A stretch of 64,000 nt of DNA. Source: Anoplolepis gracilipes. Taxonomy: Eukaryota; Arthropoda; Insecta; Hymenoptera; Formicidae. Shown here one piece after another: positions 22,223-32,962 of this stretch (the first letter of the stretch is position 1; each line of letters opens with the position of its first letter). Below the pieces are notes generated by a model. That model was not told the DNA's origin and did no database searches. It was given only the letters and a program-made list of their open reading frames with translations. The stretch is from positions 929,001 through 993,000 of the forward strand of contig NC_132982.1 in the NCBI RefSeq assembly GCF_047496725.1, given 5' to 3'. A program made the translations under genes and the position numbers.

Positions 22223-22448
22223 TGGTGTTCAGACTGTAATAGTCTTGTGCCCGTTGGAGGGCATTATTACTCTGATTTAAATGATAATATTGAAAATAAT
22301 ATTAATAATGATAATAAAAATGATTATTGGGAAACATTGATTGCAGCAGTATTCGAAAAAGAAATATTATGGAATTCAAGAATACCTTATAAATTTAGAG
22401 GACCTTCAGATATAAAAGCAGCATGGTCCAAAATTGATAATTGTTTGG
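22223..22448 (+). pseudogene. Harbinger second protein, MADF-like exon (fragment)
   Basis: The exon begins after an acceptor (TTTTATTTGCAG, ending 22222) and ends at a donor GTAGGT at 22449. The first 30 residues (WCSDCNSLVP, then Asn/Asp-rich) equal the start of the transposase exon on the other half. It then changes to LWNSRIPYKFRGPSDIKAAW, typical of a MADF/Myb-like DNA-binding domain, the usual partner protein of PIF/Harbinger transposases. Downstream exons are missing. Confidence 0.6.
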
Positions 22449-22508
22449 GTAGGTATCAATATATTAATTTAATAATTAACATCATATAATACATATTGTT
22501 TAAAGTTT

Positions 22509-23177
22509 TCAAGTAATGTAAGTTTCTTTAATTATTTTTGATGTAGTGCTTCTTCCAGTTCTATAACATAATGCGATAGATTGAAGCCCATCTCCAGTTG
22601 CTAAATAACTAAAAATTACAAGTAACATATAGTTATTCCACAAATATTTATTTATTTATTATTATTTGTTATTTATATATAATTTGCTTATTGTTTTATG
22701 TAATTAAAAAATATTTAAATTTAAATGTGTATGTATTTAGATATACCGTAGGGTCATTGATAATCTAGCAGCAGCTGGAATAGGAACTCTCCAATTTGTT
22801 TCCATTTTTTTAATTAAAGGTTCAATTCTTGATAATATAAAATAAAACATAGTAGGTGTCATCCTCATATAATTAAAAAATGTTTCATCTTGTAATATCA
22901 TTTCTTCAACAAGATTATACCAATCCCCTTGTTGTTGCTTTAATCGTAGTATAGGATGTACCCAATATCTTCTATTTTTTTCGTTTAAAATATTTTTCTT
23001 ATTTCTCTTTCTTCTTATATAAAACAAAGTCAGTAGCAATATTCGACGTCTTCTATGTATAGTTTCCCAATAGTCATTCTTATTATTATTATTAATATTA
23101 TTTTCAATATTATTATCATTTAAATCAGAGCAATAATGTCTTCCAATGGGCACAAGACTATTACAGTCTGTACACCA
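22509..23177 (-). pseudogene. Harbinger transposase N-terminal part, two exons
   Basis: Exon 1 is 23177-22747 (after an acceptor equivalent to the left copy) and includes RRYWVHPILR, a FFNYMRMTPTMFYFILSRIE block and RLSMTLR. A donor GTATAT follows at 22746. The acceptor at 22609-22610 leads to exon 2 (22608-22509), which begins YLATGDGLQSIALCYR and ends in a stop. This order is characteristic of PIF/Harbinger transposases N-terminal to the catalytic domain. The DDE domain is absent, so no active enzyme is possible. Confidence 0.85.
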
Positions 23178-23594
23178 CTGCAAATAAAAGTTAAATAATA
23201 CTATTAAGTATCGTTGTTTAATAGTATGAAATATTCACCTACAACAATTATTAAATCATAATACGCAAATTTCTATATATAATAAAAATAACAATTATTA
23301 TAGCTTAACCTATCCTAACCTAAAAATATCCCAGTTATAAAATTAATTATTTTATTCTATTGTATAATTAAAAATATTAATATTTTATTCTTTTTTTACT
23401 TATAATTTCGATATTATCCATTTTATATATATTTCTTGCTAATATATTGAACTTTTCGTATGTATTATGTATAAAGTATCAACAGAATTTAGAAGATTCA
23501 CTAGAAGTTACTAGTTTCGAACGCATGCTGTGTGAACACCAGAAAAACTTGCCGCGCGGCAAACGTTGCCGCGTCCTGTGTGCAGGAGCCATAA

Positions 23595-23895
23595 TAGTAT
23601 CTCCCCGAACGCGCTCTTAGTACATAAAATTCAAGGACACTTTATATAAGCAAAATCTAGGGAGTTAGCAGTCTAGTATTATATAGAAGTCTGTGAATGT
23701 CACTCAGAAACGAGTTTCCTATAGCAGCCATATTACATATCTATCCCCTCCTTTTCTCTATCCTACCAATGTTGTACATATTTTTCGGGGTCATTTTTTA
23801 GGTCTAATATATAAGGAAGATAGCGGTCTAGTTATAGTATAGAAGTCTGTGGTTTCGATTCTACTGCCAGTAAAAGCCAGTAAAGTTATCATATT
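23595..23895. other. Short flank with a local repeat
   Basis: There is no gene. Similar phrases around TATATAGAAGTCTGTGAATG (23680-23700) and TATAGTATAGAAGTCTGTGG (23835-23855) indicate a partial local duplication. Confidence 0.4.
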
Positions 23896-24799
23896 GGCCC
23901 GTATTCTGAGCTCACATTTATCGCTAAATGTGCCTTTAAATGTGCCTTAGATGACGCGCTAAATGTGGCGGTATTCTAAGCGCATTTAACAGCGCATTTA
24001 GAGGCGGACCGCCATGTTTAGCCTAAAAGCGCAACTTTATGGTGAAAATCCTATTCTGAGCAACATTTATAGCACATTTATGCCATATCGATAGATGCGC
24101 CGCTAAATGTGGTCGGAGGCACATTTTAGCAAGATAAAAACGCTCTGTGCGTAACAGTTACGGTACGATTGACAAGTTTAATTGATTTTATCAACGTTAT
24201 ATGATTGATTTTGTTAATAAAATGGATATATATCGAGTTTCTTACAATTAATAGAGATTTTACACAACAATAATTATGATATTTGGGCACTTTAAAAATT
24301 TTCTTTATCTTAACAGTGCATCAGTGTGTAAAGCGAAGTATATAAATTGCGAAAAGTTAATACAATAGTACTAAACTAGAAAAGTACATACAAAAGTACA
24401 AAATAAATACAAAAATATATACAAAAGTACGAAAGTACATAATCATGGATGCATTTTGGAAGATATTGATCATGCGATTGAAGTTCGGAAAATAAATGCA
24501 GTACGTGAACGTGAGTCGCGAGTTTCGAAATAGAATAGATGCTTTTGAAATTTATAATAAAAATTGTAAATTTATCTTATGGCGCGTAATTGACCGCGCG
24601 ACGACCAATCACAGTGCCGCCATAAACGATCAATTCGCATGATGTATGACATGATAGTCAAAATGTACCTCTAAGCTAAAGGCGCTATAAATGTGCGGTG
24701 AGAACATGATGGATTTTAGTCGTATTACCAGAACATTTATCAGCGCCTCTAAAAGTGATCTATAAATGTGCCACTAAATGTACGCTCAGAATACGGGCC
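23896..24799. mobile_element. Non-coding TIR element (904 bp), tips GGCCCGTATTCTGAGC
   Basis: The left tip GGCCCGTATTCTGAGC and the right tip GCTCAGAATACGGGCC are exact inverses, followed by related CACATTTA.CGCTAAATGTGCC words repeated several times near both ends. No ORF or transposase is recognisable. The target duplication is ambiguous. Confidence 0.75.
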
Positions 24800-24811
24800 A
24801 TAGTGTCTATG

Positions 24812-26213
24812 AGCTCCGTAAAGTTAGCCGAAACACTTTGATTTTTTTATAATTAAAATTAACTAATCGTTTGGTGGTCATTTGGTGGTGATTGGTAGTC
24901 TAATTAAAACGTTTGGTGGTTCATCGTTTTTTTTAATTAAATAATTAAAATTTCGAAGTAAAGTTAGCCGAACATTTTTATTTTTCGTCCAATCGAGTTA
25001 AGGGTCGACAGGACCGACGAAAAAATTTCAGCGTTACTGTCACCAACATTGAGAAATGAATTCTTATTCAATGTATTGGTGTGTCTGTATACGTACAAAC
25101 ATCATTGCATTTTAAGAGAGACGAAGACGACATTATTGTCTTTCATTGTTTCTCCTTAGCAAACGGTGCTGCCAACTCAATTTCTTATAATTAGCTGCAC
25201 TTGCACTTTAGGTACAGATACAATATTCTATTCGATAATATTTTGCCTCGAAGAAGTTGTATTTATTTATAAAACTTTTTGCTACATTCCTTGTAAAGTT
25301 TATTATCCCGCTAAAGAGCCGGATTTTGCATTTTGGCTTTTAAAAAATTTATAATAATTACAATCGGTGCACCTGGTCTATATACTTCATTCACGATCAG
25401 TATACCTTATTCATGTCAATTTTATGAAATTTTATTTTAAGCTTTTTTTCCAAAAAATCGCTCTTTAGCGGGCTGCGAGAAATCCTCCTAAATAAGAATG
25501 TCATTGTTAAATATGATTCTTTTTTAATTTATAGCCGAAATATCGTCGAAAAGAATTTGTAGTTCCAAAGTCTCCGCATGAGGTCTCCACCGTGGGTCCT
25601 CTCGACCCTTAAACAAGAGCTTATTCGATGCAGAATCGTTAGATGGTCACGAATAAATTCTTTACAACGTTTGGTGGTCCATAGTTTATCCAAAAAATGA
25701 AAAAAATTATGTGCGGTAAAATGACGACGATGACTGTAAAATTAGCCGGACCAATATATTATTTATGAAGCAATTTTGTTCAAATTGATCTTACATGATA
25801 GAAAATCATTTGGTAGTGATTGGTAGTCCAATTAAAACATTTGGTGGTTCATGGTTTTTTTTAATTGCTTAATAAATAATATATTGGTCTGGCTAATTTT
25901 ACAGTCATCATCGTCATTTTACCGCACATGATTTTTTTCATTTTTTGGATAAACTATGGACCACCAAACGTTGTAAAGAATTTATTTGTGACCACCTAAC
26001 GATTCTGCATCAAATAAGCTCTTGTTTAATTCGATTGGACGAAAAATAAAAATATTCGGTTAACTTTACATCAAAATTTTAATTATTTAATTAAAAAAAT
26101 ATGAACCACCAAACGTTTTAATTAGACTACCAATCACCACCAAACGACCACCAAACGATTAGTTAATTTTAATTATAAAAAAATCAAAATGTTTCGGCTA
26201 ACTTTATGGAGCT
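24812..26213. mobile_element. Large foldback (palindromic) element, about 0.8 kb of arms plus an insertion
   Basis: The left side from AGCTCCGTAAAGTTAGCCG is the inverse of the sequence ending CGGCTAACTTTATGGAGCT. The pairing continues through TTTGGTGGTGATTGGTAGTC, the GACGATGACTGTAAAATTAGC region and on to a centre near 25800-25850. It is flanked by GTCTATGAG at 24805-24813 and 26216-26224. The left arm is interrupted by a TTAA MITE. There is no coding capacity. Confidence 0.85.
25003..25608. mobile_element. TTAA-flanked MITE, copy D (606 bp), inside the foldback
   Basis: TTAA (24999-25002)|GGGTCGACAGGACCGACG ... CTCGACCC|TTAA (25609-25612). The opposite arm of the foldback (around 26015-26035) has the uninterrupted sequence with one TTAA, proving the target duplication. 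The body is almost identical to 45975-46585. Confidence 0.9.
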
Positions 26214-26248
26214 GCGTCTATGAGACAATGCTCCATCTAGTCATATAA

Positions 26249-26400
26249 AAGTACGTGTTCATGGTGTCGCTCGTTGCTCATTTTTGGTGTCAAAACAGAT
26301 CACGTGATCAAAATTGACGAATTGGTATTTTTATTTTTGGTCACGTGATGTCTTTTGACGCTGAAAATGAGTGACAAGCGACACCATGAACACGTACCTT
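26249..26400. repeat. Palindromic MITE (about 150 bp)
   Basis: The arms AAGTACGTGTTCATGGTGTC and the inverse GACACCATGAACACGTACCTT close on a TCACGTGATCA / TCACGTGATG centre. The segment has no coding content. Confidence 0.75.
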
Positions 26401-26434
26401 AAATCTATGGCTGCGTTCAGCAGAGAAAGTAAAT

Positions 26435-26541
26435 CAGTGAGCGCTTAGTGATTCTTTATTGTGATGGATTCTTGCATTTAGATCTTTGTTGGATCTAAGT
26501 GCAGAAACCAATCACAATAAAGAATCACTAAGCGCTCACTG
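26435..26541. repeat. Palindromic MITE (107 bp)
   Basis: CAGTGAGCGCTTAGTGATTC and its perfect inverse GAATCACTAAGCGCTCACTG enclose an imperfect hairpin centred near 26490. Confidence 0.75.
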
Positions 26542-26554
26542 TACATAACATATA

Positions 26555-27189
26555 GGGTGCGTTCCATATGAACGCTCACGCGCTGTAAGCGCTCACGCTT
26601 ATAAGCGCTATTTTCAATCGTTTCGTTTGCTGCTTAAGCGCTTAAAATTGTAAACGGAAAGTTGTTCTTTTTGGGTGCATGAGCATCATGAGCATGTCAA
26701 AATGGCGGAAAAACAGATTGTTCTTTTGTGTTCACTAATTGTAATAATGTTCGAAATATTGTTTGATGACGATGGAAATTCTTTAAAACTTAATACAGAA
26801 GTAGAAAACATTCTTTTAATTCTTAATAAGTATCGCGAGAAAACTGCAATATTACGCCTAAAGAATTACGTTGAAAAGATTTACCATCATATACCGATGT
26901 ACAATTTAAATCACATTTCAGTTATTAATCATATATTAATCACATTACAATTTAAATCCATTTTTCTATTCATCATGCGATACCACGGGTGCGTTTCATA
27001 TAAACGCTCACGCGCTGTAAGCGCTCACGCTTTTGCTGCTCTACCTCGATGAAATAAGCATTTGTGAGCACAAGTTATGACGTCACAGTGACGTTTATGC
27101 GTTTATAAGTGCTTATAACTCCAAATGGAACAGCGTAAGCAATGCTTATAAGCGCTTTAAGCGTGTAAGCGTCCAAAAGGAACGCACCC
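26555..27189. mobile_element. TIR element with GGGTGCGTTCC tips and a transposase-like fragment (635 bp)
   Basis: The left tip GGGTGCGTTCCATATGAACG and the right tip ending GGAACGCACCC are inverse, each beside ATA. A second left-type tip at 26987 (GGGTGCGTTTCATATAAACG) shows a nested or duplicated end, so 26987-27189 is a short copy in its own right. An ORF from ATG 26702 (MAEKQIVLLC... and YREKTAILRLKNYVEKI) resembles the N-terminus of a transposase, possibly PIF/Harbinger, but it is only about 90 residues. Confidence 0.6.
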
Positions 27190-27296
27190 ATAATTTCAAT
27201 GTCGGTACCAGTATTTTACAAGTTTTGTTTACGTTTTATTTATAATTGACTTTTTTTAAAGAGTGGAGCATCTGAGATTATTAAACTAAATTAGAA

Positions 27297-29330
27297 ATGG
27301 GGAAAAAATTTATCTTAAAAAATTGCAAATCTCTTTACGACACAACTACAGAGGTTAATTTCCAAGAGTAAGAAAAATATTAATAAAATATTGTAACGTA
27401 TTAATGATTTATATGGTACATTTTATATTTTAAATAAATTTTATAATTTATGTTTTCTTCTGTGTAGCTTTCCATTAAAATATAATGACAAATATAATAA
27501 ATTGTTGCAAGCAATACCAAAGGAGTTAATTGAGCTGCCACTACGACAATATACATATATATTTGCAGTAAGCATTTTTCCAAAGATGCATATCAACCAC
27601 AAACATTAGATTGCGTAGAGATGCTTTTCCATCTTTTTTTTACAATGAGGATATAACATCTAATGAAGAAACAGAAGATATTTCTACTGAGGTTAGTATA
27701 AATTTGTAAACAAAATATATATTTAATTTTAGATAAAGGTATAATAGTAAAAGTACAAAATTTACATTAGAATTTATTATTTATTACAATATGAATGAAA
27801 GACATATTGGGTATGGATGATTTCGTAGTCTATAATAATTACTCTTGCTTAATATTACTCATCAAATTGCTAACATTTTTAGGAGAAAATGTAAAGAGAA
27901 ATCCAAATCAAAGAACTGAATTAAAATTAGATATTTTCACTCTGAATTAATAGAAGAAAAAATTACAGTTTACAATTTATATTTAAAATTACAAAATTTA
28001 AAAAATAATTTATTTACACTGTATTAAATTCTTGTAAATTTATTTATTTGGAAACTAAGCTAATAATATTTTTGTGTATGTAAAAGTAGTTATGTTTTTT
28101 GCAGAAAAAGAGAAAATCTATAGATATAAGTACGCAAGTTTCGCCAAAGAGAAGAAAAATAACGGAGAAAGAAATAGAGTTAAAGAAAGAAGTACACATG
28201 TTGTAAAAACGTCTACATCGGCGAGATGAAAAAATTGCAACAATGAATAATATTATTGATGTTCTAAAAATGAATAATGTATGTGAGTTTTATCTTGAAC
28301 AGATACTTCGTAATACATTTAGTGGCTTGCAATTAGAATTTATTTTAAATGAATATAATAATAACAATGTTGCTCCAACGCATAGGCGATATACAGTAGA
28401 TATGAAACAATTTGCATTAACGTTATATTTTTATAGTTCAAAGGGCTAAGATTTATTACGAGAAGCATTCCATCTATCACATCCGTCTATGTTAAGAAAA
28501 TGGATAGGAAATTATAATTGTGAGACAGGTTTTCTTTCGGAAGTTTTTGAATATTTAGAAACAGAAATAAAAGAAAAACAATTTTTAGAAAATGTAACTT
28601 TGATATTCGATTCAATGGCCATCCGCTCGCAAATTGTACACATGATATAAAAACTGAAAATAAAGAATATGTTGATTATGGTGGTATTATAACTACGAAT
28701 TCTAAAGATCTAGCTACAGAAGTATTAGTTTTTATGATAGTGTCGTATACAAGTCGTTTTAAATGTCCAATAGCATATTTTTATATTAATAAATTAAATG
28801 CGGACCTTCAAGTACATTTAGTAAAGTATGCTATAGAAAAACTACAAAAAATAGGAATAATAGTTCGTTCAATAACATGCGATGGAGCTAGTCAAATATT
28901 CCAACGTATAAATTACTTGGATGTAACTTTTATATCGATGATGTTGATTAAAACTTCTATAAAATATTTTCTTGAAAAGGAAAGATTTACATTATCTACT
29001 AAAATTGAAAGTGATTCTAATTCTTTTTCATTTTGTTGTATATTATTATCATTCAGTGAGGGTGATTCCACAATAGCTGCTGTAAGTCGGATGTCGGAAG
29101 AGTTGACCAATCATATTCGATTATTTTTCTCTAAAGTCAACTGTGATTGGCCAACTCTTTCGACATCCGACTTACGACAGCTATTGTGAAATCATCCTGA
29201 ACGTTTTGATGTCCAAAATTTTAATATAGAAGGTGTTTCGCAAGTATCACCCAAGCAATTTGCATTAATACTAGCGCGAACAGAATTAGAAACATAAGTT
29301 GTCTTAAATGTGACAACACATGAAAAACTT
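27297..29330 (+). pseudogene. THAP-domain P-element-like transposase (decayed)
   Basis: The first exon from ATG 27297 contains a CKSLYDTT.TEVNF start and ends at a GTAAG donor. After an acceptor at about 27470 come FPLKYNDKYNKLLQAI and CSKHF, the second half of a C2CH THAP zinc finger, then RLRRDAFPS. Further 3', RKWIGNYNC, IFDSMAIRSQI, YVDYGGI, a VFMIVSYTSRFKCPIAYF block and VRSITCDGAS match the catalytic region of THAP9/P-element transposases. Stops and frameshifts occur throughout (for example near 27600, 28450, 28650 and 28930), and a MITE interrupts the 3' part. The product would bind DNA and cut at P-type ends, but this copy is dead. Confidence 0.75.
29063..29190. mobile_element. Palindromic MITE nested in the P-like transposase
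   Basis: TTCCACAATAGCTGCTGTAA, then GTCGGATGTCGGAAGAGTTG, and the inverse of both at 29145-29185 form arms of about 55 bp. The insertion separates the two halves of the transposase-like sequence. Confidence 0.75.
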
Positions 29331-29611
29331 CATATTTATGCAATAAATATCAATAAATATAATTCATTTACTCTTTTTGTAGGTCGTGAAAAACTTTGTT
29401 ATTCTTCAAATGCTGTTTTTAAAATTGTGAAAACAAAAAGCATTTAAAGTAAAATATAAAAAAATTTTAAACAAAACCTAGTGATAAGTAAAACATAATG
29501 ATAGCGTAATACAAAAATTACTGCCTAAAATTAATTTTTTTATTCTTCTTTTATTGACATACATTTAAATAAAAGAAGAATAAAAAATTAATTATATTTT
29601 GTTTGTGGTTT
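29331..29611. other. AT-rich interval
   Basis: There is no gene. A weak inverted pairing of TTCTTCTTTTATT and AATAAAAGAAGAA occurs near 29543-29585. Confidence 0.4.
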
Positions 29612-30087
29612 TACTTCCTTAAGTATGTTCAAGCTTTAATTCTCACGCATTAAGAAATTTTACTTATTTATAATTTATGTGCTTAAGTCAACATTTTGTG
29701 CAATTCTTGTTTTGTAAGAATACAGATTGTTTAATTTAGTTTTATTTAATACGTATAACAAAACTTTATATTCGTTGAAACATTTTATTAATATGAATGT
29801 AAAATTTATTTATAAATTTATTGATGGGTTCAGCAAAGCAAATCTGAGACGTTGTGTTCTCTTACTCTATCTTTGTTCAATTTTAGTAAATAACAAAGAC
29901 AGAATGTGTCAACAGAGCCTCCAGACGCCTCAGATTTGCTTTGTTGAACGCGCCCAACGTAAGTTCCTTACGTATGTTTAAGCTTTAGTTCTCAAGCGTT
30001 AAGAAATTTTATTTACTTATAATTTATGTGCTCAAGTCAACATTTTGTGCAATTCTTGTTTTGTAAGAATATAGATTGTTTAATTCG
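29612..30087. repeat. Direct duplication of about 125 bp separated by a hairpin MITE
   Basis: 29612-29740 and 29960-30087 share TCAACATTTTGTGCAATTCT and its surroundings with few mismatches. Between them lies a MITE (29826-29955) with tips GGGTTCAGCAAAGCAAATCT and AGATTTGCTTTGTTGAAC...GCCC. Confidence 0.7.
29826..29955. mobile_element. Hairpin MITE (130 bp)
   Basis: The inverse arms are CAGCAAAGCAAATCTGAGACG and CGCCTCAGATTTGCTTTGTTG, with tips GGGTT / CGCCC. A TAACAAAGA-type inner pairing is also visible. It has no coding capacity. Confidence 0.7.
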
Positions 30088-30151
30088 AGACTTTATAATA
30101 TAAATTTTATTTATATAAAAATATATATATATAAAATATATAATAAAAATA

Positions 30152-30336
30152 CAGTCGGACCTCTTATCCTATGACATTTTCGGTCCGGAATCTTCTCCTT
30201 AAACTTCTGATCCTACGACAAAAATTTGAGAGCGGGAGTATAATTCCCCTTTCGCGGACGTAGCATGAGAGGATTTTTTATCGTAGGATAAGAGATTTCG
30301 TAGCATAAGAGGGTCGTAGGATAAGAGATCCGACTG
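30152..30336. mobile_element. Tc1/mariner (Tigger-like) MITE, copy 1 (185 bp)
   Basis: TA|CAGTCGGACCTCTTATCC ... GGATAAGAGATCCGACTG|TA. The TA duplication and CAG start fit pogo/Tigger-type elements, whose tips also begin CAGTCGG. A second copy, in inverse orientation, is at 55477-55644. Confidence 0.75.
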
Positions 30337-30338
30337 TA

Positions 30339-30978
30339 ACAATTGAAAGCAAGAAGCTTAATTGAGCAAACATAAATGTTGTGTATAAAATTAGATTTAT
30401 TGCAGGATCTTTGCTAATTTTTGCATACATTATTTATGTTTGTTCGATTAAACTGTGATCTTTTGTGTTTATATTTTAATATATAATCAGTTTAGTTCTG
30501 TTCATTATTTTTATAACAATTATTATGTGCAAAACTACAATTCTCATTGATTTTATTTTGTTATATTTTATATTTATTATGTGTATATGTTACATTTTAT
30601 CTTAACATAAATAATTTAAAAAATTTAATGTAATTTTTTTATTTTTAGATTTGTTTTCCCAAATAGTATATATATCTTCAAAAGATGACTAGAAAACGAC
30701 TTATAATAATGTCTTAATATCTTTATTAAAACATTCTTCCCAGACTTTGTTGTTTGAGGTTTATATTACATATTGTAAACTTCACGAAACTTTAACATAA
30801 TAAATTTATATTATTAATAATAATTTATATTATATTTATAACATTAATAATTTGAAGAAAAATTTATTTTAAATTATATATGGAAACGTTATGCTTATAT
30901 ACAAATAAATTAAATTAATTTTAAATAATTTTTATATTAACTTTTAATTTCTTTACTAATGTTTTGAAAATATATTAT
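30339..30978. other. AT-rich flank left of Polinton-2
   Basis: I see no gene or repeat boundary. It ends in the target duplication TTAATT at 30979-30984. Confidence 0.5.
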
Positions 30979-30984
30979 TTAATT

Positions 30985-31640
30985 AGTAGATAATATAAGA
31001 GAGATCTAATCCAGGGATATGAGGGGGGTGAGGTAAGCGGGGGGGACGAGGCGAGGTACCTCGCCCCCCCCCGCACTGACGGGGGGGGGAGTCTCCCTCA
31101 ATCGCGGGGGGAAGGGGCAAATGTCCCCCCTAGACTGAGGGGGAAGGGGGAGGTACCAAATGCCCCACCCCCCAGATTAAGGGGGGGAGGGTGGTACCAA
31201 ACATCCCCTGATTGAGAGGGGGAGGGGGAGGGGGCATACATATGGTTCCGCACGTGGAGGGAGTGTCCTCTCCGACTGACTGCGGAGGTCTGACGGTGAG
31301 AGAGAGGAATGTCAACTGTTATAGATAAAATAATCACCCCACTCTGTTTATTCATAATGTATATTTGCAATAATAGACGTTCGCAAGGCGGTAGAGGGAG
31401 ACGGTGCGATAGCGTTCGCAAGGCGGTAGAGGGAGACGGTGCGATAGCGTTCGCAACGTGGTAGAGGGAGACGGTGCGATAGCGTTCGCAACGTGGTAGA
31501 GGGAGACGGTGCGATAGACGTCCGCAACGTGGTAGAGGGAGACGGTGCGATAGACGTTCGCAACGCGGTAGAGGGAGACGGTGCGATAGCGTTCGCAACG
31601 CGTTAGAGGGAGACGGTGCGATAGCGTTCGCAACGCGTTA
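30985..31640. repeat. Polinton-2 left TIR with C/G-homopolymer-rich and minisatellite parts
   Basis: This is the inverse of 45253-45910. The tip is followed by G-rich runs (31021-31250), the GTGGAGGGAGTGTCCTCTCC stretch, a short unique part (31310-31370) and 8 or so tandem copies of a 34-36-bp unit containing GTTCGCAACGCGGTAGAGGG. The left arm has an extra C/G-rich piece near 31045-31095 not seen on the right. All ORFs here are shadows. Confidence 0.9.
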
Positions 31641-31649
31641 GAGGGATAC

Positions 31650-32370
31650 GGTGCGATAGGCGTTCTATATAGCGTAGGACAAGGAGAGTATGACGTGGTG
31701 TGAGAAGGAAAGCGCTGTATGTGTATGACAAGGGAGTGCATGATGATAGGAAAAGGAGGGTATGATGGTAAGAAAAGGAGAGCATGATGGTAGGAAAAGG
31801 AGATATGAGTGCGAGAGAAAAGAATAGAGATGAAGAAGGATAGCGAGAGAAAGAATAGAGAGGAAGGAGGATAGCGGAGGCGCGATAAGACGGAGTCTAA
31901 CGCGTACGCGAGAAAAAAGATAATTTTAGCATGTTAAGTTTTTTTTTATAATGTTAAATGTTATTACACCAAAGCGTGAGATAAAATTTTTGGCTAAATG
32001 ATAACATAAACAGACCGTTGACGGTACGGATGTTTGCGCTAAAGAATAACGTGCCGCACAGTGGGTGGGCATTATCATGTATATTTGACTATAAATGTAA
32101 ATAATAAATATAATCAGGCGTTCTATAGTACGATGTGGTGTATGTGTATGACAAGGAGAGCACGATGGTAGGAAAAGGAGATATGGGTGCGAGAGAAAAG
32201 AATAGCGTGCATGGTGAGAGAAAGAATAGAGAGGAAGGAGAGCGCGCATGGTGAGAAAAGGACAGCGCTATAGACGTAGGACAAGGAGAGTATGATGTGT
32301 AAGGAAAGGAGAGAGCATGATGGTAAGGAAAAAAGGTGACAAGTAAAAGAAATATATAAATGTATAAAAA
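31650..32370. repeat. Subterminal purine-rich repeats of Polinton-2
   Basis: Imperfect repeats of AAAAGGAGAGCATGATGGTA-type sequence occur at 31670-31880 and again at about 32110-32340. The motif GATAAGACGGAG.CTAA.GCGTACGCGAGAA is shared with Polinton-1 (about 9465-9495). Between the two blocks, 31955-32105 is an inverted copy of about 43835-44005 inside the same element. Confidence 0.65.
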
Positions 32371-32440
32371 TTCCAAATTTATTTAAAATTAAAAAAATTT
32401 AATTACAGAATATAGAAAATAATACTTGAACTATAGTTTT

Positions 32441-32962
32441 TTAATGTAAATATGGGTTGATTGAACCTTCATGATGATGATTCGACCACCAATTGAATAT
32501 TTTAAATACATTTTGTAAAGCGCAATTTCGTACATGTCTATCGCAACGCAGAGTAGCATCTAATTTATCTAAAGCAGGAACGTCGTCATAGTCGTTATCC
32601 AATGTCTCGATAATAAGACCGATTCTCGCATCGTCTTCCAGTAAATTTGCCAACCATTCTCGTTTTTCATGTCCTTTGACATACACTCGAGAAGATGTAT
32701 TTTTCAACGTCACAGTCTCAGTGATTAAACGTTTAGCCATGTAGTATGGAACGTTTCCATCTTCCCATTGCAGATTATGATGTTTTCCAACCAACCATGC
32801 AACCTGAGATCTCTCAGACCTCGTGAGCAAACGAAATGGTGTAAGACTCGTAAAAATATAATGAGAGAGTACAGATCCCTTCGTCAAAATCGCAATTTCT
32901 TTCACGATAAACTTTCCTCCAACGATAAATCCTTGAAGATCCACAAACGTTGGCACAACCAT
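32441..32962 (-). CDS. Conserved Polinton protein, possible RNase H-fold exonuclease-like (173 aa)
   Basis: This complete ORF starts MVVPTFVDLQGF and includes SSRVYVKGHEKREWL and CALQNVFKIFNWW. I recall related proteins in insect Polinton-like loci, with conserved F.DLQGF, VKG.EK..WL and a C-terminal CAL.NV block. The spacing of an early Asp and later Asp/His residues would suit a DEDD-type RNase H-fold nuclease, but this is a guess. It is the last gene of the leftward capsid cluster, 173 bp below the major capsid gene. No lesion is visible. Confidence 0.6.
   Translation of the reverse strand: MVVPTFVDLQGFIVGGKFIVKEIAILTKGSVLSHYIFTSLTPFRLLTRSERSQVAWLVGKHHNLQWEDGNVPYYMAKRLITETVTLKNTSSRVYVKGHEKREWLANLLEDDARIGLIIETLDNDYDDVPALDKLDATLRCDRHVRNCALQNVFKIFNWWSNHHHEGSINPYLH

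Larger units (their letters stand above)
20135..23591. mobile_element. PIF/Harbinger element built of two inverted halves (3457 bp)
   Basis: The tips are TGGCTCCTGCACACAGG and its inverse CCTGTGTGCAGGAGCCA, flanked by TAA at 20132-20134 and 23592-23594, the 3-bp TWA-type duplication of PIF/Harbinger. The left end up to about 22330 (ignoring the solo LTR at 20572-22117) and the right end from about 23050 are the same sequence inverted. Each half therefore begins with the same leader and first exon before diverging into a MADF-like exon (left) or transposase exons (right). The catalytic C-terminal half of the transposase is absent, so the element is not autonomous. Confidence 0.88.

Noticed and set aside
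31380..31640. CRISPR-like array of 34-36-bp repeats
   Set aside because: The units are contiguous without unique spacers and the genome is eukaryotic; it is a minisatellite.
31098..31785. Overlapping minus-strand ORFs of 60-166 aa rich in Leu/Pro/Arg/Ser (and the mirror set at 45218-45841)
   Set aside because: They lie in the TIR minisatellite, which is open in several frames on both strands. The repeats, not coding selection, keep them open.
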